This document shows, one piece after another, positions 1 through 7,203 of a DNA stretch of 10,931 nt. Within the stretch, counting starts at the first letter, position 1. The number at the start of each line of letters is the position of its first letter. The notes below the pieces were generated by a model that did not search any database, was not told the DNA's origin, and was given only the letters and a program-made list of their open reading frames with translations. The stretch covers positions 1-10,931 of the forward strand of contig JAZOBB010000029.1 of NCBI GenBank assembly GCA_045595745.1. The letters are read 5' to 3'. Source of the stretch: RGIG1666 sp045595745. GTDB lineage: Bacteria > Bacillota > Clostridia > UBA1381 > UBA9506. A program made the position numbers and the translations under genes.

Positions 1-1971
1 CGCTGCCTCTGATTCATCAGCATACATAGTTTTCAAAACAGAACCGTCTGTATACTCAGTTTCGAGCTTAAATGTGTCTTTGTTTGGTGTTTTACCATCT
101 TTAATTTTAAAGTAAAACTCCATAAACACACTTTCTTCATCAAATTTTACTTTGTCGCCGCTGATATATGTATCTGCTTTAATTGCTATTCTTCCGTTTT
201 GACGAATTATATAAAACGGTGTAAATGAAAATTCGTAATCTTCAGATGTATAGGCATTAAAAGCTCTTCTTACAACTGAGTCAGTAGCTGTAGGAGATAT
301 TCCGATATTAGAATATGATGACTTGTTTACAGGCTGAACTACAGATTCATCGTAAGAGAATACTACACCTGTTACGTCAATTCCTTTGGCATCATCAGGA
401 AGTGTTGCTTTAAATACGAGTTTATTAATTCCTAAAGCCTCATCTACACCAAATTCGCTTATGTTGAGTATGCCTTTGCTAACATATTCGGGTGCTTCTT
501 CTGATACTAAAGGTTCTTCGGAAGGTTCTACAGGCTCATCAGGCACCACGGGTTCTTCAGATTTTTCAGGAACTTCAGGCTCTACCGGTGCTTCAGATTC
601 AACAGGAACCACAGGCTCTTCTGAAACTACAGGAGGTTCTGTCGGCTCAATATCAGTATAGGGGAACGATGCTAAATATGCGGTGTCTTCTGCATCGACT
701 TTAGCCCAACCATATTTGTATGTATTATTACCATAGATGTTTATTGCTGCAGCATCGTCCTGGTTTGCATACATTTGCTTAAGAACTGAACCATCTGCAT
801 ATTCAGTTTCAAGCTTAAAGGTTGTGTTGTCTATAGACATACCTTCTTTAACTCTGAAATAAAACTCTGTAAATACCATACCATTTGATGCGTCAATATT
901 TCCTTCGGTGGTATATGTATCTACCTTAATTGCAATTCTGCCATTTGCTTCCACTACCTTAAACGGAGCAAATGAAAATTCATAGTCATCATCAGAATAT
1001 GCTAACAATACTCTATTTAATGCAGTATCACTTGATGATGCTGTAATTTCTACATCATAACCATTTGAATGTCTTACCGGCTGAATTACCGCACTGTCAT
1101 ACGAAAACAAAAGACTAGTTGCGTTTACATAAGCACTGTATGCCGGTGTTGTTGCTTTAAACACAAGCTTTTTAACTCCTGCATCAATATCCGATGCATC
1201 TTCTGCTGTTACGTCTATTCTTGCCATGCCGGGCTCTACTTCTACAGGAGGTACAACAGATTCTATAGGCTCTTCAGGCATCACGGGCTCATCTGATTCA
1301 ACAGGCTCAACCGGTGAATCTTCTGTATACGTCGGAGCCTCGGATACAGCAGGTTCTTCCGGCTCTACCGGTTCTTCAGTTACTTCGGGCTCGTCAGTAA
1401 TATCGTATCCCGCAAATCTGAATGATTCTAAAGTCATTGTGTCGCTACCTGATGCTTTTCCGTATTGATACTTACCTACCAATACAGCTGCTGCCTCGCT
1501 TGCATCAGGATACATTTGATATAAAACAGAGCCTTCATAATAATCTGTTTCGAGCTTAAAGGTGTTTCTGTCCGGCTTTGCACCATCTTTAACTCTGTAA
1601 TAAAACTCTGTAAATACCATACCGTTTGTTGCATCAATCTTTGCATCGACAGAATATGTATCTGCTTTAATTGCTGTTCTGCCGTTTGATTCGATTACAT
1701 TAAATGGTGTAAATGAAAATTCATATCCTTCATAATCGTCAACGTATGCAGTAAATGCTCTTTTTACCATTGTCATACTTGCGCCTGATGAGATACTTAC
1801 ATCTGCACCATTTGTACTTCTTACCGGCTGAATCACAGCATTATCGTATGAGAATACAAGGCTGGTAAATGCCACACCATCGGCTCCCGGCGGTGTTGTT
1901 ACCTTAAATACAAGCTTATAAACTCCTGCATCAATATCTGATGCATCTACTTCTGTTATTTCGATTTTAGC
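1..1971 (-). repeat. Triplicated ~750-bp module plus linker repeat inside the large surface gene
   Basis: The coding sequence contains three tandem copies of a unit of about 248-250 codons: module 1 at about 1971-1417, module 2 at 1227-667, module 3 from 477 to the window edge. Low-complexity Pro/Glu linkers fill 1398-1228 and 651-481. Copies share short identical nucleotide words (for example around the GAATTTTCATTT coding EFSF) but differ elsewhere. This indicates old duplication with divergence, not a recent tandem expansion or an assembly artefact. Confidence 0.85.
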
Positions 1972-2061
1972 AGTATCGGCAGCAACAACCACACCGCAGG
2001 TACCTAAAACCATTAAAACAGCAAGCAGAATATGAAGCATGCTTTTTAAAGTTTTTTTCAT
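1..2061 (-). CDS. Secreted multimodular protein with three cohesin-like modules and Pro/Glu-rich linkers (3' end outside window)
   Basis: The minus strand is open from an ATG at 2061 to position 1 (687 codons, no stop), so the C-terminus is missing. The start is fixed by an AGGAGG site eight bases upstream. Residues 1-28 form a signal peptide (MKK, hydrophobic stretch to VVVAA). Three homologous modules follow at about residues 31-215, 279-465 and 529 onward. Each has an xxFSYDxxVxQPV strand, a DYEFSFxPF segment, NGRxAIKxDTY and a VFxEFYxxxKxG strand, and the body ends with FKLETxY-x-x-GSVL. The order of the SYDxxV strand and the later FxxFYF-K strand resembles the cohesin beta-sandwich, but this is my inference from pattern. 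Linkers at 222-278 and 471-527 are rich in EEPV/EPxEP, like scaffoldin linkers. The gene lies 34 bp downstream of a dockerin gene, probably in one operon. More modules, a dockerin or a wall anchor may lie beyond the window. It could also be an unrelated Ig-like adhesin. Confidence 0.85.
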   Translation of the reverse strand, partial: MKKTLKSMLHILLAVLMVLGTCGVVVAADTAKIEITEVDASDIDAGVYKLVFKVTTPPGADGVAFTSLVFSYDNAVIQPVRSTNGADVSISSGASMTMVKRAFTAYVDDYEGYEFSFTPFNVIESNGRTAIKADTYSVDAKIDATNGMVFTEFYYRVKDGAKPDRNTFKLETDYYEGSVLYQMYPDASEAAAVLVGKYQYGKASGSDTMTLESFRFAGYDITDEPEVTEEPVEPEEPAVSEAPTYTEDSPVEPVESDEPVMPEEPIESVVPPVEVEPGMARIDVTAEDASDIDAGVKKLVFKATTPAYSAYVNATSLLFSYDSAVIQPVRHSNGYDVEITASSSDTALNRVLLAYSDDDYEFSFAPFKVVEANGRIAIKVDTYTTEGNIDASNGMVFTEFYFRVKEGMSIDNTTFKLETEYADGSVLKQMYANQDDAAAINIYGNNTYKYGWAKVDAEDTAYLASFPYTDIEPTEPPVVSEEPVVPVESEAPVEPEVPEKSEEPVVPDEPVEPSEEPLVSEEAPEYVSKGILNISEFGVDEALGINKLVFKATLPDDAKGIDVTGVVFSYDESVVQPVNKSSYSNIGISPTATDSVVRRAFNAYTSEDYEFSFTPFYIIRQNGRIAIKADTYISGDKVKFDEESVFMEFYFKIKDGKTPNKDTFKLETEYTDGSVLKTMYADESEAA

Positions 2062-2095
2062 TGATATTTCCTCCTGTATTTTTACTTATAAAATA

Positions 2096-2932
2096 CTATT
2101 TTATTATATTACTTGAATTATAGCCACCAAGCAATATACTAAGGTCTGCAATGTTAACCGCACCATTGCCGTTTATATCAGATAACGGATTAGAAAGCTC
2201 ATTGTATGCTGTCTGCTTGTTGTAATCTGCAAGCAAAGCACTTAAATCCATAATGTTTACAGTACCGTTTGCAACGATATCGCCGGCTAAGGTTGTCATA
2301 TCAACCGTATCAAGAGTTACATCACTTGTAGCCGCAACTTTTATGTAGGTATAAGAACAGAAGCCGTCTTTGGTAAATTTAACGCTGTATGTGCCAAACG
2401 GAACAGAGATTTCGTAAGTGCCATCATCGTATGTATCAGCAGTGGCAACTATAACTCCGTTGTTATCCATAACAGTTACTGTTATAGGTTTTGAAGGACA
2501 GACGTTATCAAAAACAGCACCCGAGATAATTGCTTGTTCTTTTTCATTTTCTCCATCATCAGCTTTAGGTGCAGACTCTAAAACACCAATCATCTGTGCT
2601 GTATCAAAGCTCGGTCCGCCGATAAACGCAGTGCTAGGAACGTATGCAGGATCACTCGGGTCAGGTCCCATAGGTCCAAAGCTGTTAAATGTTATGTCGC
2701 CCTCAGCATCTGCCGTTGTCTGATAAACATAAACTAAATCATCAGAAGTTGCCAGATGAATTTCATCACCTGTTCCGCTAATAGCCGCTAAGCCGTACAT
2801 ACTGCCAGCATTTTCTGCGCCGACGTTGTAGGTAATGCTATAACGGTCGTTTTCATCGGGCATATATGCCGAAACTCCAAAAGATGAAAATACAAGTATT
2901 GCCATTACTAATACCAGTGCTGTTTTTTTCAT
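2096..2932 (-). CDS. Secreted dockerin type I domain protein
   Basis: A 278-residue exported protein. Residues 1-22 are a signal peptide ending VSA. Residues 23-120 form an N-terminal region I do not recognise (YNVG, MYGLAAISGTG). Residues about 135-208 resemble a carboxypeptidase-regulatory-like beta-sandwich (SGAVFD, DDGTYEISVPFGTYSVKFTKDGF). The C-terminus (about 216-271) is a type I dockerin with two 12-residue F-hand calcium loops starting at D218 (D..., N222, N226, D229) and D252 (N254, N256, N260, D263), 34 residues apart as in canonical dockerins. Each is followed by an LSxLLxxYN helix. Dockerins bind cohesins, so this protein is probably a cargo or linker subunit of an extracellular complex. 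No catalytic domain is visible. The start has an AAAGGGG ribosome site. The gene sits 58 bp after the cohesin/stalk gene and 34 bp before the multimodular gene. Loop 1 has Val at coordinating position 3 in place of Asn, a mild divergence. Confidence 0.93.
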   Translation of the reverse strand: MKKTALVLVMAILVFSSFGVSAYMPDENDRYSITYNVGAENAGSMYGLAAISGTGDEIHLATSDDLVYVYQTTADAEGDITFNSFGPMGPDPSDPAYVPSTAFIGGPSFDTAQMIGVLESAPKADDGENEKEQAIISGAVFDNVCPSKPITVTVMDNNGVIVATADTYDDGTYEISVPFGTYSVKFTKDGFCSYTYIKVAATSDVTLDTVDMTTLAGDIVANGTVNIMDLSALLADYNKQTAYNELSNPLSDINGNGAVNIADLSILLGGYNSSNIIK

Positions 2933-2990
2933 TTTAATCGTTCCCCTTTAGATTATTATATTTTTATTTTATATTTAAAAACGCAATGCG

Positions 2991-4052
2991 TTATTTTTTT
3001 ATCAATTGTAATATTTCAGACAATGCGTTTTTTTCTGTTGTTCGGGTCTCTTTCCACGGATTCGTAAGCGGAGAAATAATTACTGCTCTGTTTTCTTTGT
3101 TCCAATACACATCGCAATTAAATTCTTCAGAAACAAATCTTACAGGAACCATAGTTCTTTCTTCTACAACCTCGATAGGTGCATCATAAACTATAGTTTT
3201 GCCATTTACTGTAAACTCCGCTGAACCAAAGGTAATTTTTATCTCTTTATTACCTTTTTTAATTATGCAACCATCCCAGCCGCTTTCCCATATAACATCT
3301 GCGCCGAGGGTTTCGGCAACAAATCTTAACGGAACTAAAGTGCGGTCATGGCTTATGTACGGCACTACTAGACTGTTATTTTCATCAATTGCCACCTTTT
3401 TGCCGTATGCAACTGCATTGCTGTTGTCTATTTGCAGACAAATTATATCTGATTTTCTTTGTTCTATAGTTTGTTCTATGGTTTGCTCTGCCTCATTATT
3501 CTTCTTTTTTGCAGAGCTTATTGAACTACCCGAGCCTGTATTTGTGCTTATGTCTGACAAGTCAGATTCATCAGTCGTATCCTCTACTTTTTCGCTTTGT
3601 TCAGGTTTTTTTCCGATTTCCAAATCTGATATGCTACATTCTATTGTATTTTCTTTTTCATCAGCAAGGAGCAAATTTTTAATTTTAATTGTTGTATATG
3701 CATCTTCACTTAAAGGCGATAAATTAAAATTAATTATTTCTCCGTTTTCAGCAATCGGTGTAAGTGACATAAAAGAAACCTTAACCGAATTTTCTTTATA
3801 TTTATCATTTACAACAGAGATTGCATTTTTTATTATCTCTCCCTGAGTAACATTGCTTATGCTAAAAGAATTGTGGTCATACTCTATTTCAAACGACCCC
3901 GCACAAAAGCCTGTGTTGCCTTTTATGCTGATGCTTACTAAGTATTGTGAATTAGTTTGAGAGTATGTAATATCTAATGCTGTGGATTCTGCATATGCTG
4001 TTATATTAAAACATAACAAAATCATCAAAAATACAAATATTATTCTGCGCAT
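2991..4052 (-). CDS. Secreted protein with cohesin-like domain and copper-amine-oxidase N-terminal (stalk) domain
   Basis: A 353-residue exported protein. The signal peptide spans 1-21 (MRRIIFVFLM... TAYA). Residues about 26-145 look like a cohesin-type beta-sandwich: GNTGFCAGSFEIEYDHNSF followed by NVTQGEIIKN, then a GEIINFNL strand, matching the 'G-x-fdl-YD-x-x-vl...v-x-G-x-i' order of cohesins. A polar Ser/Glu/Lys linker covers 146-203. Residues about 205-330 hold a Cu_amine_oxidN1 domain with its two hallmark repeats, RTLVPLRFVAETLGADVIWE (from R237) and RTMVPVRFVSEEFNCDVYWN (from R299). Despite the name, these domains in Clostridia are usually non-catalytic cell-surface modules. The likely role is to hold a dockerin partner near the cell wall; the next gene encodes a dockerin. 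No LPXTG or SLH anchor is present. The start has GGAGGAAC seven bases upstream, and a good sigma-A promoter lies at 4101-4129. Confidence 0.9.
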   Translation of the reverse strand: MRRIIFVFLMILLCFNITAYAESTALDITYSQTNSQYLVSISIKGNTGFCAGSFEIEYDHNSFSISNVTQGEIIKNAISVVNDKYKENSVKVSFMSLTPIAENGEIINFNLSPLSEDAYTTIKIKNLLLADEKENTIECSISDLEIGKKPEQSEKVEDTTDESDLSDISTNTGSGSSISSAKKKNNEAEQTIEQTIEQRKSDIICLQIDNSNAVAYGKKVAIDENNSLVVPYISHDRTLVPLRFVAETLGADVIWESGWDGCIIKKGNKEIKITFGSAEFTVNGKTIVYDAPIEVVEERTMVPVRFVSEEFNCDVYWNKENRAVIISPLTNPWKETRTTEKNALSEILQLIKK

Positions 4053-4100
4053 AAATCAGTTCCTCCAAGTGCATACAAAAATTCCAATATACCAATATAT

Positions 4101-4129
4101 ACTATATCATAAGAAATCTTTTTTGTAAA
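4101..4129 (-). promoter_or_regulatory. Sigma-A promoter for the cohesin/dockerin operon
   Basis: On the minus strand, TTTACA (4129-4124) is followed by a 17-base spacer and TATAGT (4106-4101), about 50 bases upstream of the ATG at 4052. Five of six bases match at each hexamer. No convincing terminator separates the three genes downstream, so this promoter could serve all of them. Confidence 0.65.
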
Positions 4130-4172
4130 CAGAAAAAATCAAATTTCGGCAGAAAGTTTGACAAAAAAACAA

Positions 4173-4200
4173 TGCCGAGTGTTAATTAAAACACTCGGCA
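4173..4200 (-). terminator. Rho-independent terminator of the rsmE-glyA operon
   Basis: A perfect 11-bp stem, TGCCGAGTGTT (4173-4183) with AACACTCGGCA (4190-4200), has a six-base loop. Read on the minus strand it is followed by ATTG and seven T residues. It lies 25 bases after the stop of the 80-residue gene and isolates this operon from the surface-protein operon next door. Confidence 0.88.
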
Positions 4201-4225
4201 AAAATCTTTTTTAGTTACATAAACA

Positions 4226-4468
4226 TTAAAACATCTCTTGTAATGTTTTAATCACCTTAACAATTGTAGGAATTATCAATATTATACTAAAAACTAAAAG
4301 CAACTTTCTTAAAGTTTTAGTAAATCCCGGAATAAACGACACAAGCAATACACCCGAGATAGCACCTGCAATTTTAAGCGATGCTATATCATTTCTATTT
4401 AGCTTTTTTGACAATTTCTTTTTAAAATCACCAAAAGCATTATAATATACGGACATACATTTTGACAT
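4226..4468 (-). CDS. Small two-helix membrane protein, unknown function
   Basis: An 80-residue protein with a GGGAGGAA ribosome site seven bases before ATG. The N-terminal 28 residues are polar and strongly basic (FKKKLSKKLNRND), followed by two likely membrane helices at about 29-48 and 54-72 separated by a short basic loop. I do not recognise a family. It begins 32 bp after glyA and ends just before the operon terminator, so it is probably co-transcribed with glyA. Because the spacing and ribosome site are good and the hydropathy is sensible, I take it as a real gene. Confidence 0.7.
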   Translation of the reverse strand: MSKCMSVYYNAFGDFKKKLSKKLNRNDIASLKIAGAISGVLLVSFIPGFTKTLRKLLLVFSIILIIPTIVKVIKTLQEMF

Positions 4469-4500
4469 CGTAATTCCTCCCTACTTTTATTTTAATAAAA

Positions 4501-5739
4501 TTAACGATAAAGCGGATATTTTGAGCACAATGCTTCTACGCGTTTTGCAACCTCTGCTTTGTTATTTTCGAAATCTGACAAGGTCATTTTAATGAGCTTA
4601 GCAATTTCTACCATATCATCTTCTTTCATTCCACGGGTTGTAGATGCAGGTGTTCCGATACGGATACCGCTTGTTACAAACGGGCTTCTTGTTTCGAGCG
4701 GAATAGTATTTTTGTTTACGGTAATTCTAACCTCATCAAGCATTTTTTCGGCATCTTTACCTGTAATATCCATATTAGTTAAGTCAACAAGCATTAAGTG
4801 GTTGTCTGTGCCGTCAGATACAATTTTAAATCCTTCATCTGTAAGAGCCTTTGCTAACGCTGCTGCATTTTTTACAACCTGTTTCTGATATTCTTTAAAT
4901 TCAGGACTTAATGCCTCTTTAAAGCATACTGCTTTTGCAGCAATAACATGCATTAAAGGACCACCCTGTATTCCCGGGAATACTGCTTTATTTATCATCT
5001 GTGCATGCTCTTCTTTACACAAAATTAAACCACCGCGGGGGCCGCGAAGTGTTTTATGAGTTGTTGTTGTTACAAAGTCTGCATACGGAACAGGATTCGG
5101 ATGTAACCCTGCAGCAACCAAGCCTGCAATGTGCGCCATATCTACCATAAAATATGCGCCGACTTCTTTTGCTATTTCTGCAAACTTTTCAAAATCAATT
5201 GTTCTTGAATATGCACTTGCACCCGCTAAAATAAGCTTGGGTTTGTTTTCAATTGCTAAGCGGCGAACTTCATCATAGTCAATCATTTCGGTTTTTTCGC
5301 TTACGCCATAAGGAATAATATTAAAATATTTTCCCGAAATGTTAACCGGGCTACCGTGTGATAAGTGTCCGCCGTGAGAAAGATTCATACTAAGTACGGT
5401 ATCGCCAGGTTTTAAAGCTGCAAAAAACACAGCCAAGTTTGCCTGCGCACCTGAATGTGGCTGTACATTTGCGTGTTCAGCACCGAAAAGCTCTTTTGCT
5501 CTTTCAATAGCAAGGCTTTCTGCGACATCAACAATTTCGCATCCGCCATAGTAACGTTTGCCCGGATATCCCTCTGCATATTTATTTGTAAGCGGTGAAC
5601 CCATTGCTGCCATAACAGCCGGTGTTACGCAGTTTTCGGATGCAATAAGCTCAATATTGCGATTCTGACGATCTACTTCTTTTTCAATGACCTCAACAAT
5701 TTCGGGGTCGATACTTTTTATACACTCTAAATCAAACAT
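4501..5739 (-). CDS. glyA: Serine hydroxymethyltransferase
   Basis: A full-length 412-residue, PLP-dependent enzyme of the cytosol. It interconverts serine plus tetrahydrofolate with glycine plus 5,10-methylene-tetrahydrofolate and is a main source of one-carbon units for purines, thymidylate and methionine. Visible family motifs are ASENC (33-37), YAEGYPGKRYYGG (54-66), HSGAQAN (95-101), VDMAHIAGL (199-207), and the cofactor-lysine segment TTTTHKTLRGPRGG (224-237) with K229 as the expected Schiff-base lysine. R360 in SGIRIGTPA is the conserved carboxylate-binding region. The start has an AAGGAGAC site. It sits 45 bp downstream of a membrane-protein gene in the rsmE operon. No glycine riboswitch is visible upstream. 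Confidence 0.98.
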   Translation of the reverse strand: MFDLECIKSIDPEIVEVIEKEVDRQNRNIELIASENCVTPAVMAAMGSPLTNKYAEGYPGKRYYGGCEIVDVAESLAIERAKELFGAEHANVQPHSGAQANLAVFFAALKPGDTVLSMNLSHGGHLSHGSPVNISGKYFNIIPYGVSEKTEMIDYDEVRRLAIENKPKLILAGASAYSRTIDFEKFAEIAKEVGAYFMVDMAHIAGLVAAGLHPNPVPYADFVTTTTHKTLRGPRGGLILCKEEHAQMINKAVFPGIQGGPLMHVIAAKAVCFKEALSPEFKEYQKQVVKNAAALAKALTDEGFKIVSDGTDNHLMLVDLTNMDITGKDAEKMLDEVRITVNKNTIPLETRSPFVTSGIRIGTPASTTRGMKEDDMVEIAKLIKMTLSDFENNKAEVAKRVEALCSKYPLYR

Positions 5740-5784
5740 TATAATTTGTCTCCTTTTCCTTTGTAAAAATATTATCTCAAAAAA

Positions 5785-6261
5785 TTATTTTCTTTTTTTC
5801 TTGTTTTTACGTTTAGCTTTAGCTGCGTCAAGCTCAACCTTTTCTTTAGCGACAGGCTTGTTAACCTGAACTGATGTGATAATTGCCATTATTATAAAAT
5901 AAACTGCCATTGCAACGTAAACTGCAATAACTGCCTCAATATTGCCGTAACCAGGAATAAATGAAAGTTTAGCTGCATAAAGCATTGCGCAAATTACAAA
6001 ATCCCCAAGAAAAATCGCACTGTAATTTTTAAGCTTAGGATATTTAAATTTTCCAAGCAAGAAAAAGCCGATTGTTCCGATTGCGCCGATTATTCCAAGA
6101 ATGAGTAGTATTGTATAGGTAACACCTGCATATACTCCTCCGCTTCTTAATGCATTATTTACATAAAGTAAAATAAGTGCCGCACCAAGAAGTATTCCAA
6201 AATTGAGCACCAGTCTGTTAGACAGCTGTTCTTTTCTTTCTTTTGTGATTTCGTTTGTCAT
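5785..6261 (-). CDS. Four-helix membrane protein with lysine-rich C-terminal tail, unknown function
   Basis: A 158-residue integral membrane protein with predicted helices at about 18-35, 45-70, 81-99 and 108-131. The last 25 residues are cytosolic-type and end in a dense basic tail (KAKRKNKKKRK). The start is supported by TAGGAGAG eight bases upstream. It lies 46 bp after rsmE and 45 bp before glyA, so it is very likely in the same transcript. I do not recognise a named family. The basic tail might touch nucleic acid, ribosomes or acidic lipids, but that is speculation. Confidence 0.8.
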   Translation of the reverse strand: MTNEITKERKEQLSNRLVLNFGILLGAALILLYVNNALRSGGVYAGVTYTILLILGIIGAIGTIGFFLLGKFKYPKLKNYSAIFLGDFVICAMLYAAKLSFIPGYGNIEAVIAVYVAMAVYFIIMAIITSVQVNKPVAKEKVELDAAKAKRKNKKKRK

Positions 6262-6307
6262 TTTAACACTCTCCTAAATTGTTTATAGTAAATTTTTAAA
6301 AACTAAT

Positions 6308-7051
6308 TTATTCCAGCTCACCCAGTTCATACAAAACAGCTGTTAAAACTGTGTGACCTGCTGTTTCGGTTCTTAAAATCCGTTTGCCTAAGGTTACGCT
6401 TTTTGCACCAGATGAAATTAACATATCTACTTCACTGCGCTCAAGTCCACCCTCGGGACCGATAATAATTCCGATTTTTTTAGAATCATTATTAGCTTTA
6501 AGAACAGTTTTAAGCGATACTTCCGTTTCTTCTTCATATGCAACTAACAATAAATCAAAATCTTGCGCAATCAGGCAAATATCTTTAATTTCCGAAACTT
6601 CGTTTACCTTAGGAATTTTACCGCGTCCGCATTGCTTTACTGCCTCTGCCGCAATTTTATTCCAACGGTCAAGCTTTTTCTTTTCAGCCTGCGGATTTTC
6701 AAGCTTAACAACAGTTCTTTTGGTCATAACCGGAACAATGTTCATAATACCAAGCTCTGTACATTTTTGTATGATATATTCCATTTTAGATGCCTTAGGT
6801 ATTCCTTGAAACAAAGTAACCTCGACCGAAGGCTCTGTTTCACTCGGACAAGAACTGACTATATTAAGCGATATTGCGTCTTTATTTATTTCAGAAATAT
6901 CGGCTTCGTAATCTGTTCCCTCACCGTCACATAAAGCTACTCTGCTTCCGACAGGCAAACGCAAAACTTTTGCAATGTGAGAAACATCACTTCCGCAAAT
7001 TTCGGCTTTATTATTGTTTATTGAATCTTTATCCACAAAAAATTTAGGCAA
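6308..7051 (-). CDS. rsmE: 16S rRNA (uracil1498-N3)-methyltransferase RsmE
   Basis: A 247-residue SPOUT-fold methyltransferase that uses S-adenosylmethionine to methylate N3 of U1498 in helix 44 of 16S rRNA. The N-terminal ~70 residues are the PUA-like RNA-binding domain (MPKFFV, HIAKVLRLPVG). Family signatures are KASKMEYIIQKCTELG (86-101), RWNKIAAEAVKQCGR (129-143), the SAM-binding knot IGPEGGL (197-203) and LGKRILRTETA (221-231). Length is typical. The start codon is TTG at 7051, with AAAGGTGAG just upstream. No in-frame ATG occurs before the conserved core, and starting here gives the usual PxFFV beginning. It is the first gene of its operon. Confidence 0.97.
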   Translation of the reverse strand: MPKFFVDKDSINNNKAEICGSDVSHIAKVLRLPVGSRVALCDGEGTDYEADISEINKDAISLNIVSSCPSETEPSVEVTLFQGIPKASKMEYIIQKCTELGIMNIVPVMTKRTVVKLENPQAEKKKLDRWNKIAAEAVKQCGRGKIPKVNEVSEIKDICLIAQDFDLLLVAYEEETEVSLKTVLKANNDSKKIGIIIGPEGGLERSEVDMLISSGAKSVTLGKRILRTETAGHTVLTAVLYELGELE

Positions 7052-7054
7052 AAT

Positions 7055-7063
7055 CTCACCTTT
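7055..7063 (-). promoter_or_regulatory. Ribosome binding site that fixes the TTG start of rsmE
   Basis: AAAGGTGAG on the minus strand ends three bases before the TTG at 7051. The AGGTG core is five bases from the start. This supports a non-ATG start. Confidence 0.65.
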
Positions 7064-7099
7064 TTCTTATCTATTCTGCAAAAAATACTATACCAACTA

Positions 7100-7129
7100 A
7101 TTATACCATTTATATCTGTGTTTTGTCAA
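7100..7129 (-). promoter_or_regulatory. Strong sigma-A promoter of the rsmE operon with extended -10
   Basis: On the minus strand there is a perfect TTGACA (7129-7124), an 18-base spacer and a perfect TATAAT (7105-7100). The -10 is preceded by TGG, which matches the extended -10 TGn motif. It lies about 50 bases before the TTG start of rsmE and should drive rsmE, the four-helix protein, glyA and the 80-residue protein. Confidence 0.85.
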
Positions 7130-7165
7130 CTACGAATACGCATTCACATCATAATTTTTGCACAA

Positions 7166-7193
7166 AAAAAGAGAAGCCACCGCTTCTCTTTTT
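7166..7193 (-). terminator. Rho-independent terminator after the DUF1540 gene
   Basis: AAAAAGAGAAGC (7166-7177) pairs perfectly with GCTTCTCTTTTT (7182-7193) around a four-base loop. The A/T flanks make it work as a U-tract terminator on the minus strand, just past the DUF1540 stop. It lies upstream of the rsmE promoter and insulates that operon. Confidence 0.85.
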
Positions 7194-7203
7194 CCTTTGT
7201 TCT

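Noticed and set aside
386..661. Plus-strand Ser/Gly/Thr-rich open frame
   Set aside because: It is the antisense reading of the Pro/Glu-rich linker of the minus-strand surface gene. The low complexity comes from the repetitive codons, and there is no ribosome site.
1226..1468. Second plus-strand Gly/Ser/Thr-rich open frame
   Set aside because: Antisense shadow of the first Pro/Glu linker of the same gene.
2978..2990. Short palindrome AACGCAATGCGTT after the cohesin/stalk gene as a terminator
   Set aside because: The stem is only about four base pairs once a loop is allowed, so it is too weak to call. It does not argue against read-through into the dockerin gene.
2933..2990. Separate promoter for the dockerin gene (TATAAT in the AT-rich gap)
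   Set aside because: The TATAAT lies in very AT-rich DNA and the only TTG-type -35 is 20 bases away, so chance is as likely as function.
3199..3846. Long plus-strand open frame opposite the cohesin/stalk gene
   Set aside because: The minus-strand protein has a signal peptide, recognisable domains and a ribosome site. The plus-strand product is a hydrophobic shadow without family signatures.
5740..5784. Glycine or other riboswitch before glyA
   Set aside because: The gap is only 45 bases, inside an operon, with no room for an aptamer and no hairpin.
6384..6809. Plus-strand open frame opposite rsmE
   Set aside because: rsmE is certain from its SPOUT motifs; the opposite frame has no ribosome site or recognisable motif.
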